Notes: a model not told the origin generated them from the letters alone. A stretch of DNA of 64,000 bases from Erodium maritimum (GCA_963921825.1 OY997588.1:129921203-129985202), one strand, 5' to 3'. Counted from the first letter of the stretch, positions 34,310 to 45,843 are shown. Translations and numbers: made by a program.

Positions 34310-36208
34310 AAGGCTGATGCGGCCACGTTCTGTAAAACCCCACTCTTTCAAAAGGGTAACTTTTTGGAAAATCAAAACCTTGAGGTAGGAAATTGCAACA
34401 TGTAGTGGTGAAAAGAAAGAATTTCAAAAAAAAGGGAAAGGGGATACATGGGCTAGATTGGGCTCAACTTAGGCGAGCGCCTGAGCCTACACGCCAGCAC
34501 CCTAAAGCCGAGCCACAAAACCGACACGACGTCACTTCAGCGCCCATTATCGCGCACAGGGTTCAAGGCGTCGTCTTTCTCGAGACCTCCTGTCTCTCTC
34601 CCTCGAGTTCTCGGACCCGCGTGAACCATCGACCCACGCCGCCATGTTCTCCGACCTCCCTCCTTCTCCTCCTCCTTCCTCCGCCCTCGTACCTGTACCA
34701 CAAACCCCCGCCTTCACCTTCCCCTTCTTCTCCACTCGCAAGCCGAGCTCGCACGACATCGAGCCGGCGCCGGAACCCTATTCCCTCAGATTCGTTTCCT
34801 CTAGGGTTGAATCGGAGCTTCCCTCGCCTGATTTCTTCTTCCTCGACCTCGTATCGACCAGATCCACACCCCTCCGAGCTCGATACGAGCAGTTTCTGAC
34901 GGAACCGCCGTCGGCGACCCCTCAAACCCCAGATCTGAAACCAGAAGCTTTGGGTCACCTTTCCTGGCATCCTCGGCGCAACCACGGAGTCTCCAGCCAC
35001 CCAAGCCCGTCACCAGCCGTGTTTTCCCCTTTCCCGAGCACCTCTCGATGCCGTAGACGACGGCCGGAAGTCTCGTGGTCTCGCCGGAGTCAGGCCGAGC
35101 AGGCCTTGGGCCAGAAGGGTCTTGGGCTGAGAAGACATGGGCCTGGTCACAGGCCAGAAGTGGCATCGGGCCGGAAGAAAGAGAAGACAGACTTTTGGGC
35201 CCAGACTAGAACGTGGGTTCGGACACGGGCCGGGTCTAGACTCGGGGCTGGACCAGGCTCGGGTCCGGACCAGGTCGGACCGGATCTGGATCCGGATTTG
35301 GGCTTGGATCCGTGTCGGATCTGGGTCAACCCAGTTTTAAAGAAAAATATTTTTTAAAAATCATGTTAATTAACTATTTAATTAATTTAATTTGGACAAA
35401 TCAGGACCTTGGATTACCGGAACTGATATTGGACTTTAACTGTTAAAAAAACCTAGGCTTGGACTTTGCCCGAGAAACGGGACTTTGCCCGAGAAGACGA
35501 AGACCAATCCAGAACCCGTGTAAAGAACGGAGTGGAGGCAAATCGACTTTTCAGCAGAGTATTTAGAGGAAGACCACAAGATAGGGAAAGTCCTAACTAC
35601 TCGAGTATTTCATTGCTAGTATGCCTATTAAGTTAATAAAATGGAAAGGTCCTAGAATTGCATATAGGATGCGAATAACTAGAATAATCGTCTTTCAGTT
35701 ACTAATAATCGGACGCGTCTAGTATGTATGCTTAGGATGTGAATAACTACTGCAACTCGCTTTCAATACTTGGGAATTGATTTACTGGTAGAGAGACTGT
35801 GATGAGCCCTCGGATTAGTTGTGTGTTAGCTTCACATGCTTGTTTGCTAGTCATTAGGATAATCAAGAGTCTAATGAAACTAGTTAACTTTTATGCTTGG
35901 TTGATTGATTGAATGTTTACTTGATTGATCGATTGAATGTTTACATGATTGGTAGATTGATTTAATGTTGAATGATTGAATGCTTGAACGGATGATCGAG
36001 TATGACTGGTTGTGCCAAACTGTACGATCAGGTGATCGATGGATCGTGACAGGTAAGTGTAACGGTAAGTGTAAATGATTAAATGGATGTCTTCGGTGTG
36101 TTGTGGTGAAAGTATGATTCGATAAGCGTTGGTTGGTTGATGTGTTATTGTGTGTGTCTCTTATCCTTATTCTTAAGATGTTTGGTTGTTCGGTATGGTA
36201 CTTACATC

Positions 36209-36233
36209 GGGGGGGGGGGGGGGGGGGGGGGGG
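36209..36233 (+). repeat. Homopolymer of 25 G
   Basis: The run follows CTTACATC and precedes TAATCCGG. Related LTRs have only GGGGGG (57465-57470) or GAGGGGG (39506-39512) here, so the run is an expansion, or possibly a sequencing artefact. Confidence 0.9.
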
Positions 36234-36257
36234 TAATCCGGTGGTATTATAGTCGTT

Positions 36258-36640
36258 GGTGTGTGGCAGAGCCTGCGGGCATTGGTATTGGAACATGCGG
36301 GGCATTGGTTATTGGAGCCTGCGGGCATTGGTATTGGACCCTGCGGGGCATCGGTTATTAGAGCCTGCGGGCATTGGTATTGGACCCTGCGGGGCATCGG
36401 TTATTGGAGCATGCGGGCATTGGTATTGGACCCTGCGGGGCATCGGTTATTGGAGCCTGCGGGCATTGGTATTGGAGCTTGCGGGGCATCGGTTATTGGA
36501 GCCTACGGGCATTTGTATTGGACCCTGCGGGGCATCGGTTATTGGAGCCTGCGGGCATTGGTATTGGACCCTGCGGGGCATCGGTTATTGGAGCCTACGG
36601 GCATTGGATATTGGACCCTGCGGGGCAATCGGTTGGTTTA
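36258..36640 (+). repeat. Minisatellite in family C solo LTR, ~46-bp units
   Basis: About eight units alternate GAGCCTGCGGGCATTGG and TATTGGACCCTGCGGGGC with ATCGGTTATT. The unit count is close to eight, with the last ones degenerate. A related 50-bp repeat occupies the same place in the LTR at 57520-57800. Confidence 0.85.
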
Positions 36641-37113
36641 CCCTGCGGGGATGGTTATTGGTTGATTCACCCAAGTGTATGCGTCCTGCGGGAGCAATAC
36701 CTTGGTTCCCCATGACATATGGTCCTTTGGATACGTTTCCGAGAATCCCGATGATATGCGTCCTCCTAGGGATGTTTCCGGCATTCTCGACGTTATACGT
36801 CCTTGCGACGTTATGCGTCTCCTCTGGACCGAGGGAAAATCCGACATGACACAACGAGTATTGTGGATTGGAGGGTGGCGACTTCATGTCCCACGACATT
36901 ACTTGAACGTTCGATCTTCTTTTGAGTATTTAAGAAATGCATTGATTCTCTTATTTTCCTACGATCATTATTGGCTCGTTGAAATTGTTAAACATTCGGT
37001 TTGCCTCTGTATTTCATCACCGGTTTGGTTTCTCGTTTTATTAAGGTTTGAATGAACTTGTGAACTCGTGTTTATTAAACTAAAAGGGTGACCTGGTTAT
37101 GCATTTTCCCTAC

Positions 37114-37127
37114 TGAGCGTAAGCTCA
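37114..37127 (+). promoter_or_regulatory. Conserved LTR hairpin TGAGC-GTAA-GCTCA
   Basis: A five-base-pair perfect stem with a GTAA loop (a GNRA-type tetraloop if transcribed). It is followed by a pyrimidine tract and TTTCAG|G at 37153. Equivalent hairpins occur in every long LTR family of this window. Confidence 0.6.
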
Positions 37128-37697
37128 CCCCTCCTGTCTTTGTGGTGTTTCAGGTGTTGAACGGGAGCAGTATTAGTCGGACTCTCGGAGCTTGGGAGCT
37201 TGAGGGTTTAGCTAGTTTTAGAGACGTGTACTCTTTTATGTTGGATATTGTGTTTTACCGTTTGAGCTATGACTCTATACATTTTGAAGGATTTATATCA
37301 TTTGGAAACTTTATTTTATTTCACTATTTTTGTTTTACTGTAAATTTTTAGTCACGTCTCGAGTCTGGGCAAAACCAGATTTGGGGTGTGACACGTTCCA
37401 TGGTGTGTTCGGGTGCATACCTCACCATAGGACCAAAGCCAGTCACGATAAGGTTCTAGCTTGTGACCTGCATGAGGGTGAGTGGGGAAATTCTGGCTCC
37501 ATTGTCAACTGGAATTTTGTCCATGGTACGTATACATGCATATCTATATGTTTGTATTGGTATCGATTCCTTTTTAAATTTTATTTGGGTTTCATTTTAG
37601 ACGTAAAGGCTAGGTTTGCTAAAGCCAGAGTTGAAGAGATAGATAATGTGAAGAACTCGACAACTTACAACGTGTTTGAAGGTGATTTGATGGAAGA

Positions 37698-40375
37698 TGT
37701 AAGAACCGACCCCGGTCGAACCGGTGAATTTTGGCGAAAGTTGACTTTGTGCCGGAAAAGTCAACCGATGACTCCGGGAGTAATACGGGACCTTTCCGGG
37801 ACCCAAAAAGCTTAGTCGTCGTTACGGTTAGCATAGTTGGGTCGTTTCCATTCAAACGGTCCTTTTTGTGAAAAAGTCAACCCGGGGTCAATTTCGGTCA
37901 AATCGAGGGTCTTAAACAATAAAATTAAAGTGCTGGATTTTCTTAAGAATAGAGGTAGTCCCTACATGGACATGTGTCCATGTTGGCTTGGAAGGGAAGA
38001 AATGGATGAGATTTGACCAAACTATCCCCATTTTGACCAAAGGAAAAGAGAGGGAGCTAGAGGGGCATTTTGGTCCTTACAAGTCTAGGTTAAAGGCTAA
38101 ATTGGGACAAAATTTCAGCACATTTGTGCCTTGGCCAAATTCTACAAGGGAGAGAGAGAGAAAGAGCTCCCATGGAAGCTTGAAGAAGAAGCAAGGAGAA
38201 GAGAGGAAGCTTTAAGTAGATTTCTACCTCAAAACATCTCACAAATCCCATTTTCTTCTTCTACTCTCCATTTCCAAGGTAAAGCTCCTAAGCAAATTCG
38301 TTTTTAATGGAATTGAATCATGGGTTTGATGGAGAAAAGATAGAAGTAATTGGGTTAATTGTGTTTATGGTTTAGATGTTGTTTTTTGAAGAAGAAATGG
38401 AGTTTGATGATAGAAATCACTTGGATTGTGTTGTTTTTGATGAAACCCATGGTGGGTATTGAAGTGTTGAAGGATTTAGGGTCTAATTTGGAGTTTTGGG
38501 AGTTCATCAATGGAGTTTTTGAGGTGGAAATTCGTAGAAACGAAGTGGAAGGAGGAAGAAGAAGGGTATGTCCAGACTGGCACGGAACGCTGCACAGACC
38601 GGGCCAGGTTCCGGCACGGAACACCACACGGACCGTGCCAGAGTCCGGCACGGAGTGCCGCACGGACCGTGCCAAGGTCAGGTACGGTGTGCAGCACGGA
38701 CCGTACCTGGTCCCGGGCCGGCGTGCCGCATGGACCGTGCCTGGTTCCGGGCCGATGTGCTTCACGGGCAGGGTCAGGTACTGGGCCTGTGGGCCACCCG
38801 GATTGGGCCTCGTTCCGGCCCATTTTCCCTACAGCCCATGTTTTGACTTTCGGGCTTAATTTATTGTTTTCTTGTTAAACCGAATTTGAATTAGCATTAA
38901 TTCTCGGATTAAATTGTGATACTAGACATTGGACCCAAGCTCGGCGGAGGAGACTTTTGGACATCGTGAAGTGACTAAGCGTTTGGAAAGCGATCGAGGT
39001 AGGGAAAGTAGCGAATACTGGTTTAATTACGTAAAGTTACTAGTATGTATATAGGTTGCGAATACTTGATTAATGATAGTATGCATGTAGGATGTGAGGA
39101 ACGAGTGAAATGAGGGTTTCTTACGAGCCATATCGAGCCGTAAGTTTGGGAATTGCGGTGCTGTAGAAATGCATGTGGGCCATGTCGAGCCCTTAGGTTG
39201 TGTGTTGATTGTAATGTCATGATCTATGATTGTGATGCTTGATGTGTGGTTTGTCCGTTGTTAGATTGAGAATCATTTTATGATATACTCGGTGTAGTAT
39301 GTTGTTATGTGTTGGCAAGTGTGACATGTTTGACATGACGTGAACCAATGTTTGTGATATGATCGGGTGATTGATAGACCGATGTGATGTGTTGTGGTAA
39401 GCTGACTCGGTTGGTATACCGTGGTTGAATTATGGCATTGTGATGCGTGAGACTCTCTTGATGTATGTTCTGAGATGAGGTGTTTTTCGGTATGATACCT
39501 ACACCGAGGGGGTATGCCGGTGTAGGGTGGTATCTAGGCCGACGGTGTGGTCCCATGTACGCGGTCCCCCGGGTAGTGGTTCCGGTACGATACTTACATC
39601 GAGGGGGTATGTCGGTGTAGACTATCTAGGTCGATGCGGCGTGAGCCGATATGATATATTGTGACTGTGCCCCGATGCTGTTCCGGGAAGACATCTAGGC
39701 CGATGCTATGTGATCCGGTATGATGTATTGTGATTGTGCCCCGATGTGGTTCCAGGAAGATATCTAGGCCGATGTTGTGTGATCCGGTACGATATGGTGG
39801 ACTCGGGCTGTGGACAGCCGGCGGGTTAGGGGACTGATGTACGGGACGTGTGATTGCTTTACTATGCGTTGTATGCTTGTTGATTGGATAAGTGATGTGA
39901 GTACAGTGTGATAGTGGTCGTGTAAGTATGTTTGCGAGTGTGGTTATAGTCTTGTGACTAAGGATTGTGATTATGTGTTTCTGTGTTGTGGTTAGTTGTG
40001 TGTCGTACTAGTATGCCCTAATTGGACAGTTACTCGTGGTGGTGAGCAGACACTCATCCCCTTAACTACTTTTTCCACTGAGCGAAAGCTCACCCCCTTA
40101 CTTTCTGTGCTACAGGTCTTGAGCGGGATTTGTGCTAGCGGGATTCTCGGAGCTCGGGAGGTAGCGAGGGTCTTAGTCTAGTGTGGTCTAGAGACGTACT
40201 GTTTTATTGTTACTAAACTCATTTATTATTTGGTTTTGCCGACATGTTGACTCGTTATGTCATTTGGATCTTTTAAACTGTTATTGGAGACTCATTTTGG
40301 TTTTAAAGTTGCTTTTATTATTTATTATTTTAGTTCCCGTCTCGAGTCCGATCAAAACCAGATTGGGGCGTGACA
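37698..40375 (+). mobile_element. Solo LTR (family A), 2678 bp, in MLP exon 2
   Basis: TGTAAGAACCG to GGGGCGTGACA, flanked by a perfect duplication GAAGA at 37693-37697 and 40376-40380. It contains imperfect palindromic repeats around GCACGGACCGTGCC (38570-38770), donor-like GAG|GTAGGG at 38999, and two hairpins of the TGAGC type (near 40044-40057, imperfect, and 40079-40092 with a GAAA loop), then a pyrimidine tract with TACAG|G at 40115. The 5' 1.6 kb of the LTR recurs at 54923-56561. Confidence 0.93.
38570..38770 (+). repeat. Palindromic tandem repeats in family A LTR
   Basis: Imperfect units of about 30 bp each contain a CACGGACCGTGCC-type palindrome. In the related LTR at 55810-55930 the repeats are built on GTCACGG and CCGTGAC instead, so the palindromic form is kept while the sequence differs. 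Confidence 0.7.
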
Positions 40376-40580
40376 GAAGAGCTCAAGAGCTTTAAAGGCA
40401 TAGTTCAGGCTACACCAAAAGTTGATGGTAACGGGTGTTTGGTGCACTGGACTCTCGAGTTCGAAAAGTTGAATGGGGATGTCTCTGACCCGGACACCTT
40501 GCTCGACTTCGTTATTCATGTAACTAAGGATATTGATGCACATCTTTGCATGGACAAAATCAGCATAACATATATCTGTT

Positions 40581-40899
40581 ACTGTACATATGTGTTTGTA
40601 AACTACATATTGAATAAAAATGGTCTCTGTGTGATTATTTATAATAAATCAGCATTTCATTGTCACGTCGGAACGAGTGCATATGGTTTCGGAGGAGTCT
40701 GAGATAGAAAGATATGTGTTGTAAAGATTGGGCAAGTCCTGACAAGCGTTGCGTGATTTCTTGTCTTTTTTTTCTTGGTGTTACTTTATAGGTGTATTGT
40801 TTGGCTTTTTTTTACGGGGATCCCATGGGTCCTAACCTTCTTTGAGATTGCTTGACCTGTTTTTTGCACTTCCCAAGTGCGACCTTTCTATTTTTTGTA
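40581..40899 (+). repeat. Direct repeat, left copy (319 bp)
   Basis: From ACTGTACATATG to CTATTTTTTGTA. It is nearly identical to 43596-43916. The left copy is continuous with the MLP gene; the right copy is continuous with the foldback element. Between them lies the hAT-like segment. Confidence 0.9.
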
Positions 40900-41930
40900 T
40901 AAAGGCATCGGCCGGTACCCGCCCAAAATCCCAAACACATTACCCAAACCGTTTTTTCCGGTTACATAAAACCCGTACCCATCCCCATCACCGGTCGCTA
41001 AAGAGAAGGCCAATAACCGCCCAACCTCACTACCGGTCGGGGACGGTTATAACCAACCAACCCAGGCCCAATGGGCTTCTTATTGGGCCTACTGAAATAA
41101 ACATTCAACTTAATTCCTACAATTCATCTTAATTCCATAAATCTGCCTATTATAAAACTGATTTCAGTTTAGAGACTTCAAACATTCAAACAAAACAATT
41201 CCTACAACTAATACATCATAATCATATCAAACATCTTCTTACACAACACAGTCTAAGAAACCGTTTTTGTTGTACAACACAAAAAGTTGAACAAAAAAAA
41301 TCAGTTTTAACTAAATTGAAATCGACCTATTACAACAAAAAAATCAGATTCAAGGTCTTCAAAAGTCTTGAAATCTATTGCAATCAAGGTACCTGCCAAC
41401 CAAAATACATAAAAGGATTAAGAGTAATACTTGAACTTGATAGCTAAAGTAAAAGGACGAAAATAAGAATTACAAAAAACAGAAACTAAACACAAACTTT
41501 AATAATCTGACTCTACCATGAGTAAAAATGTGTTTTTGCAACTTGTATGCCCTAATTATGAAATGGGAAGTCCAGTGCTATTTCCAATCAAATTATGAAA
41601 AGAAAATCCAGTGACATTGTTGCTTCTGATCCACACTACACCACGTAAATAGGACGTAAATATGATATATACCTTCCTCATTTCCTCACAAATTCAAAGC
41701 AGGAAGGCCTGAACATTTGATTTCGAAACAATTGAGTACAAACTAGAAAACAATCTTGTGTACATATATAAAATCAATTTTGATTGAATTCTATTTTATT
41801 CAAACAGAACTTTGCCTTTGGCGACTGAAGAGAGCATGTGTCACTCAACTTTCTACCTAACATTAATCTAACAAATATAACTAACACCCATGACTAGAGA
41901 TCGCAATAAGTTAATGAACTCTTTGCCTTG

Positions 41931-42376
41931 TGATGCAGAGTGCGGAGCGGAAAGATAGAATTCTTTATCGAATTCGTTGATTCAAAGAGAATACCGAATA
42001 AGATAGAAATTGAGTAGAACTCGTTTTTGGTTTATTTCATCAAATCTGAATTACAATTGAGAATAACAAGTGCTTAAATAGAGAAACTAGTACCCAAAGT
42101 CCTAATAAATAAGGAAATTATTACCCAAACCCTAATTCGAAAATAAAGGAAACATGAAAAACAGGAAATAATGAACCGGACCATAAAATATCAGTTTCGC
42201 CCCTCTAAACGATCTCGGTTTGCCGAAAAACGTCTTAGCTCATGGCGAAGCGATGACTTTTGCTCAGGGGCCCGTTTCGACCCGAAAAATGCTAAGGTTT
42301 CGCTAATTTCGGAAACTGTTGCATTTTCGGGTTTTCTAGCCGATTCGTCAAAACATCTTCGATATGCACTGCATCA
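41931..42376. mobile_element. Solo LTR, 446 bp, inside the hAT-like element
   Basis: It starts TGATGCAG and ends CTGCATCA, perfectly inverted termini of a TG..CA LTR, and is flanked by the 5-bp duplication CCTTG at 41926-41930 and 42377-42381. The size suits a Ty1/copia-type LTR. Orientation is not settled; the open frame at 42171-42398 is taken to be chance. Confidence 0.85.
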
Positions 42377-42449
42377 CCTTGTATGGAAGACCAAATAGTT
42401 GAATTAATGGAAAAATAAACTCACCTCTTTAGTATCTCATGAACTCCAC

Positions 42450-43215
42450 CTTAACGGTTCCAGTTCTTTGAAGTTTGGACCATTTCTTAGTGATCTCTGT
42501 AACAGACTCCTGCAAACAATGCCCAAACAACACAGTAAAGTCTTGCACTGAGGAGCCCTGATTGCAAAAGAAACTTTTAAATCACCCTAGACCACCATTT
42601 GTGAATTACAACATTGCTATCACATTCCAAATGGACCAAATCTCAAACACAATGTAATAGAAAATAGCTTAGAATTACCAAAGCAGTATCAAAAGTTCAA
42701 ACTCTGATTCCTATCCGCAACCAACAGATCCTTAAATGTCAATTAATGAAGATAGATGCAGACTCACCGGCAAAGCTACAAAACAACAGCCAAATAAATT
42801 TTAAAAACTGACTCTACAAACACCAAACCGATAAAAGTCACATCCAAGCCTCATCTGATTTGATTCAATCGAACTCAGAGAGGGGAAATTCCAAAATTAC
42901 CTTAGTCCGAGAAACACCTAAAAGGAGCTTGACGAAGCCGATGGTAGGTCCGACGTGATGCTTCATGAACTCGGCTTGGATAGCCGGGAGCTCCATGTTG
43001 GCGAGATCGGAAGGATGAGGACCGAGATTGGGGGATGACGCTTTGAGGGGGGCATGGTAGTAACGGGAAGGTGGAAAGGGGACGTGAGAGAGGTTGAAGC
43101 TGACAGAAACTCGGAGGCTTCGACGAAGTGAAGAGAGAGGGGTCGAGGAAGAGTCGAGAATGGAGAGAGATGGAGGTTCGCGAGCTAGGGTTTTGCTGAA
43201 TCGAGAGTAGAGAGG
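42450..43215 (-). pseudogene. Unrecognised host gene fragment inside hAT-like element
   Basis: On the minus strand a CT-rich leader with an AAAACCCTAG motif (about 43190) precedes a frame reading SRYYHAPLKASSP and then MELPAIQAEFMKHHVGPTI to about 42903, followed by a GTAATT donor-like site. A second piece near 42445-42510 follows a TTTGCAG acceptor-like site and reads ESVTEITKKWSKLQ then GTVKVEFMRY and a stop. This looks like two exons of a captured gene. I do not recognise the protein. Confidence 0.4.
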
Positions 43216-43595
43216 TCAGAATGCATTGAATGCTTCTGACCTCAGTGTGTCCGAGTACCTGTGTGTGTAGGCGTGTAGCTCGAGTAAGGTAGCATCCAAC
43301 GGCTAGAAATCATACCCTAGATCGGACGGATGACGCGAGACAGGCTTTCTCTCTTCAGCCTTCACGAGTTGGGCCCGAAGACTGGCTGGCCCAATCCCTA
43401 TTAAATGCCACAGTGCCGGTTTTTTTGGTCACCAGCGGTTTAGCACACCCAAACCGTTGACCATCCGTTGACCATCCGGTTCAGTGATTTTCAAACCATC
43501 TCCATCCCGGGTAAGATCGGTTCCGGGTATTCCGGTGACGGTGACGATCGGGGACGGTCGGTTTACGGTGATGGTCGGATTTTTGCTCAGCCCTA

Positions 43596-43916
43596 ACTGT
43601 ACGTATGTGTTTGTAAACTACATATTGAATAAAAATGGAATCTCTGTGTGATTATTTATAATAAATCAGCATTTCATTGTCACGTCGGAACGAGTGCATA
43701 TGGTTTCGGAGGTGTCTGAGATAGAAAGATATGTGTTGTAAAGATTGGGCAAGTCCTGACAAGCGTGGCGTGATTTCTTGTCTTTTTTTTCTTGGTGTTA
43801 CTTTATAGGTGTATTGTTTGGCTTTTTTTTACGGGGATCCCATGGGTCCTAACCTTCTTTGAGATTGCTTGACCTGTTTTTTGCACTTCCCAAGTGCGAC
43901 CTTTCTATTTTTTGTA
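43596..43916 (+). repeat. Direct repeat, right copy (321 bp)
   Basis: Near-identical to 40581-40899, with a few substitutions and small indels. It includes the left arm of the foldback element that continues to 44130. Confidence 0.9.
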
Positions 43917-44130
43917 CAAACTAATAATTTCCGTCTATTTTGTTGATTCCGTTAGGAAAATGCTAATGTTCATGTGACGAACACATATCCAAAAAAACTA
44001 ACATAATCGTCAAAATAGACAGAAATTGTTAGTTTGTACAAAAAATAGGAAAGGTCACAGTTGGGAAGTGCAAAAAAAGGTCAAGCCCAGTTAGGATCGC
44101 CAAAACAAACCTCAAAGGGGGTTAGGACCC
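43831..44130. mobile_element. Foldback element with ~110-bp inverted arms
   Basis: The left arm (43831-43942: CCATGGGTCCTAACC, TTTTTTGCACTTCCCAA, CTATTTTTTGTAC) is repeated in inverse orientation at 44013-44130 (GTACAAAAAATAGG, TTGGGAAGTGCAAAAAA, GGTTAGGACCCATGG). About 70 bp separate the arms. There is no coding capacity, so it is likely a MITE. Only the left arm is present in the other direct repeat (40825-40899). Confidence 0.75.
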
Positions 44131-45843
44131 ATGGTTACCTGATGTGGACATAAAATACATCTATTTTGGATGTCATTAGATCACAGTTATGCTCTTTTTA
44201 GTCCTGAGTTAATATGAAATGATGCATTTTACTCTCATATTGTGTAATTGGTCGTGTTTCAGGGTTCACCAAGTTTTCGGAGCAAAAAGGGGCAATTCGG
44301 GAGTGAAACGGAGCGAAATTGGAAGTTGGACAGCAGTGTCATGATAATGCACCAGTTTGTTGCACGACGTGCAAAGAACTGGTGCATTCTGGACATAGGC
44401 GTCAAGAAAATGCACCAGAAACTTGCACGGCGTGCAAGCGACCGTGCAAGCGTCAGAAACGCGATTTCCAGCTGCGTTTCTTATTTTTAATCAGAGTTAA
44501 CCCGTCATATAAAAGGTAATTTAGGTCATATTTAAGGGTATCACGTTTTTTGGAGAGAAAAAGGCACTTTTGGGAAGAACTTGGAGAACTTGAAGAAGAT
44601 CAAAGGAGAACTACTAGAATCACATTGAGGTTTTTGTAGTTTGGATTGTTTCTGAATATTTGTATTGCTATTTTCAGTTAATATGAGTATGATTATTTCA
44701 ATCCTTCTCTCGTGTTCTTATTTAGTTGCTATGAACTAAGTTTATATCGATCTAGAGCTAGGGGGAACGATGTGATGAATTGATTGAGCATATTTAGGTC
44801 ATATACTTATAAACTAATACTAGAAAAGTGTTTATTCATTTCCGTTCGTAATGCTATATTGCCTTCATCACGTACATGTATGATTAAATCTTGTTAACCA
44901 ACAATTGAGAAATGAGGTTAAAAAGATGCAAAAGGAATTGGATAGCTCGGGTTTCAATCTAGGCTAGAATATGGCTAGACTGACACGAGTGCAATGAATA
45001 TAGGTGTAAAACCCGAAAGTTAGATGTATTCATAGATTGTAATGCTTTATACCGCTCTACACCTAGATTAGAGATAATTAGGTGTACCGAGTGTATTAGG
45101 GTCCTAATACGATCGAGAGATGGTTAGGACTACTTAAAGAGAATTATCGTTGCCCTTAAAATATTATTAGTTATATATGTATGCCACATATCGTTAAGTT
45201 GTTCAGCTCATTCGACCCCCGTTAATGTCCTAGATCGTCTTTTATCTCTGATTTACAATCCATTTGTGGTTTTGTGCTCTGTTTGACCATCGAATTAATT
45301 AACTAAAGCGCTTGCTTAATTGCTCCCTTAGGTACGATATCTCGGACTTAAACCCCGAATACTACTTGACGACCGGTACGCTTGTCGTGTCATTCTGAGA
45401 GTTAATTCTTAGAGTGTCATTACCCCTTTTTTTAATTGGTTGTTTTTGAGATCCTGTTTAGACCACCTCCGTGTAGTTGTTTGCCGAGCCTCCTTTACCA
45501 CGGTTTGGGATCAAGGGAGGAACTAGAAAAAGAATTTAAGGGTAGCTAAGGTAAAAGCAAAAAAAAAACTAAAGGTGTTCAAGTGAATTGAACACATGTT
45601 TTCTTGTAAATATCCAAGAGTCTTACACCATTGCATCAAATTCTCATATGTGATAGTGTTCCATGGAACACCATATGTACTACATGGTTCCGCCTCGGGG
45701 TATGAGAATGATTTTAAAACTTCACACACCAAAAAATAGAAACTTAAGGTATAGTTTTTAAAATTTTGAAAGGTAAAGAACGATAACTTAGCTATCTGAT
45801 TTTTTTTAGAAAAAAAAAACCAAAATAACTATTTTCCCTTTCT
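44131..45843 (+). other. Retrotransposon LTR-like sequence and unassigned DNA
   Basis: From TGATGTGGAC (44134) the sequence has the general style of an Athila/Tat-type Ty3 LTR: GTTTCAGG then CGGAGCAAAA, and later CTAGAGCTAGGGGGAACGATG near 44753. I cannot set the ends or find a target duplication. A strong palindrome lies at 44346-44388. Around 45523-45735 a minus-strand frame of 69 codons is open but not recognised. No host gene is supported. Confidence 0.35.
44346..44388. repeat. Nested palindrome, 43 bp
   Basis: Outer arms AATGCACCAGTT and AACTGGTGCATT are perfect inverse complements (12 bp). Inside them TTGCACG-A-CGTGCAA is a second perfect palindrome. A looser relative follows at about 44408-44455 (ATGCACCAGAAACTTGCACG, GGCGTGCAAG). 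Confidence 0.85.

Larger units (their letters stand above)
34331..37393 (+). mobile_element. Solo LTR (family C), 3063 bp, in MLP exon 1
   Basis: TGTAAAACCCC to GGGGTGTGACA, flanked by a perfect duplication CGTTC at 34326-34330 and 37394-37398. No primer site or internal region is present, so it is a solo LTR left by recombination between the two LTRs of a full element. It contains a CT-rich leader (34560-35060) that gives spurious open frames, a 25-G run at 36209-36233, a minisatellite at 36258-36640 and hairpin TGAGC-GTAA-GCTCA at 37114-37127. Confidence 0.93.
33898..40702 (+). pseudogene. MLP/Bet v 1-like gene split by three LTR-type insertions
   Basis: Major latex proteins are small cytosolic ligand-binding proteins of the Bet v 1 fold; the ligand is unknown here. 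Coding pieces are: 33898-33941 (MSLKGMLDANVEIKA); 34315-34330; 37399-37525 (HHRTKASHDKVLACDLHEGE); a GT-AG intron 37526-37600; 37601-37697 (NSTTYNVFEGDLME); and 40381 onward (LVHWTLEFEKLN, DPDTLLDFVIHVTKDIDAH). The interruptions are a TRIM and two solo LTRs, each with a perfect 5-bp duplication. Disregarding these and their duplicated bases, the pieces join in frame without stop or frameshift. No stop is met near the usual end of the family (about 150 aa); the frame runs to 40702. Confidence 0.88.
40900..43595 (-). mobile_element. hAT-like non-autonomous element, about 2.7 kb, with a gene fragment
   Basis: The right end, read inward on the minus strand, is TAGGGCTGAGCAAAAATCCG, a typical plant hAT terminus. 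The left end reads GGCATCGGCCGGTACCCG, matching the subterminal part of such a terminus with the outermost bases degenerate. Subterminal CCGGT/ACCGG motifs are dense at both ends (40910-41040 and 43410-43580). No transposase frame is present. No 8-bp target duplication is visible; the 319-bp direct repeats flank it instead. A solo LTR sits inside. Confidence 0.6.

Noticed and set aside
34393..35357. Frames in the family C solo LTR
   Set aside because: They fall in the CT-rich leader of an LTR with clear ends and a target duplication.
42171..42398. 75-codon frame in the hAT-like region
   Set aside because: It runs through the end of a 446-bp solo LTR (41931-42376) and across its target duplication, so it cannot be a host gene.
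45523..45732. Minus-strand 69-codon frame
   Set aside because: It is short, has no recognised family and no neighbouring signals; left as unassigned.
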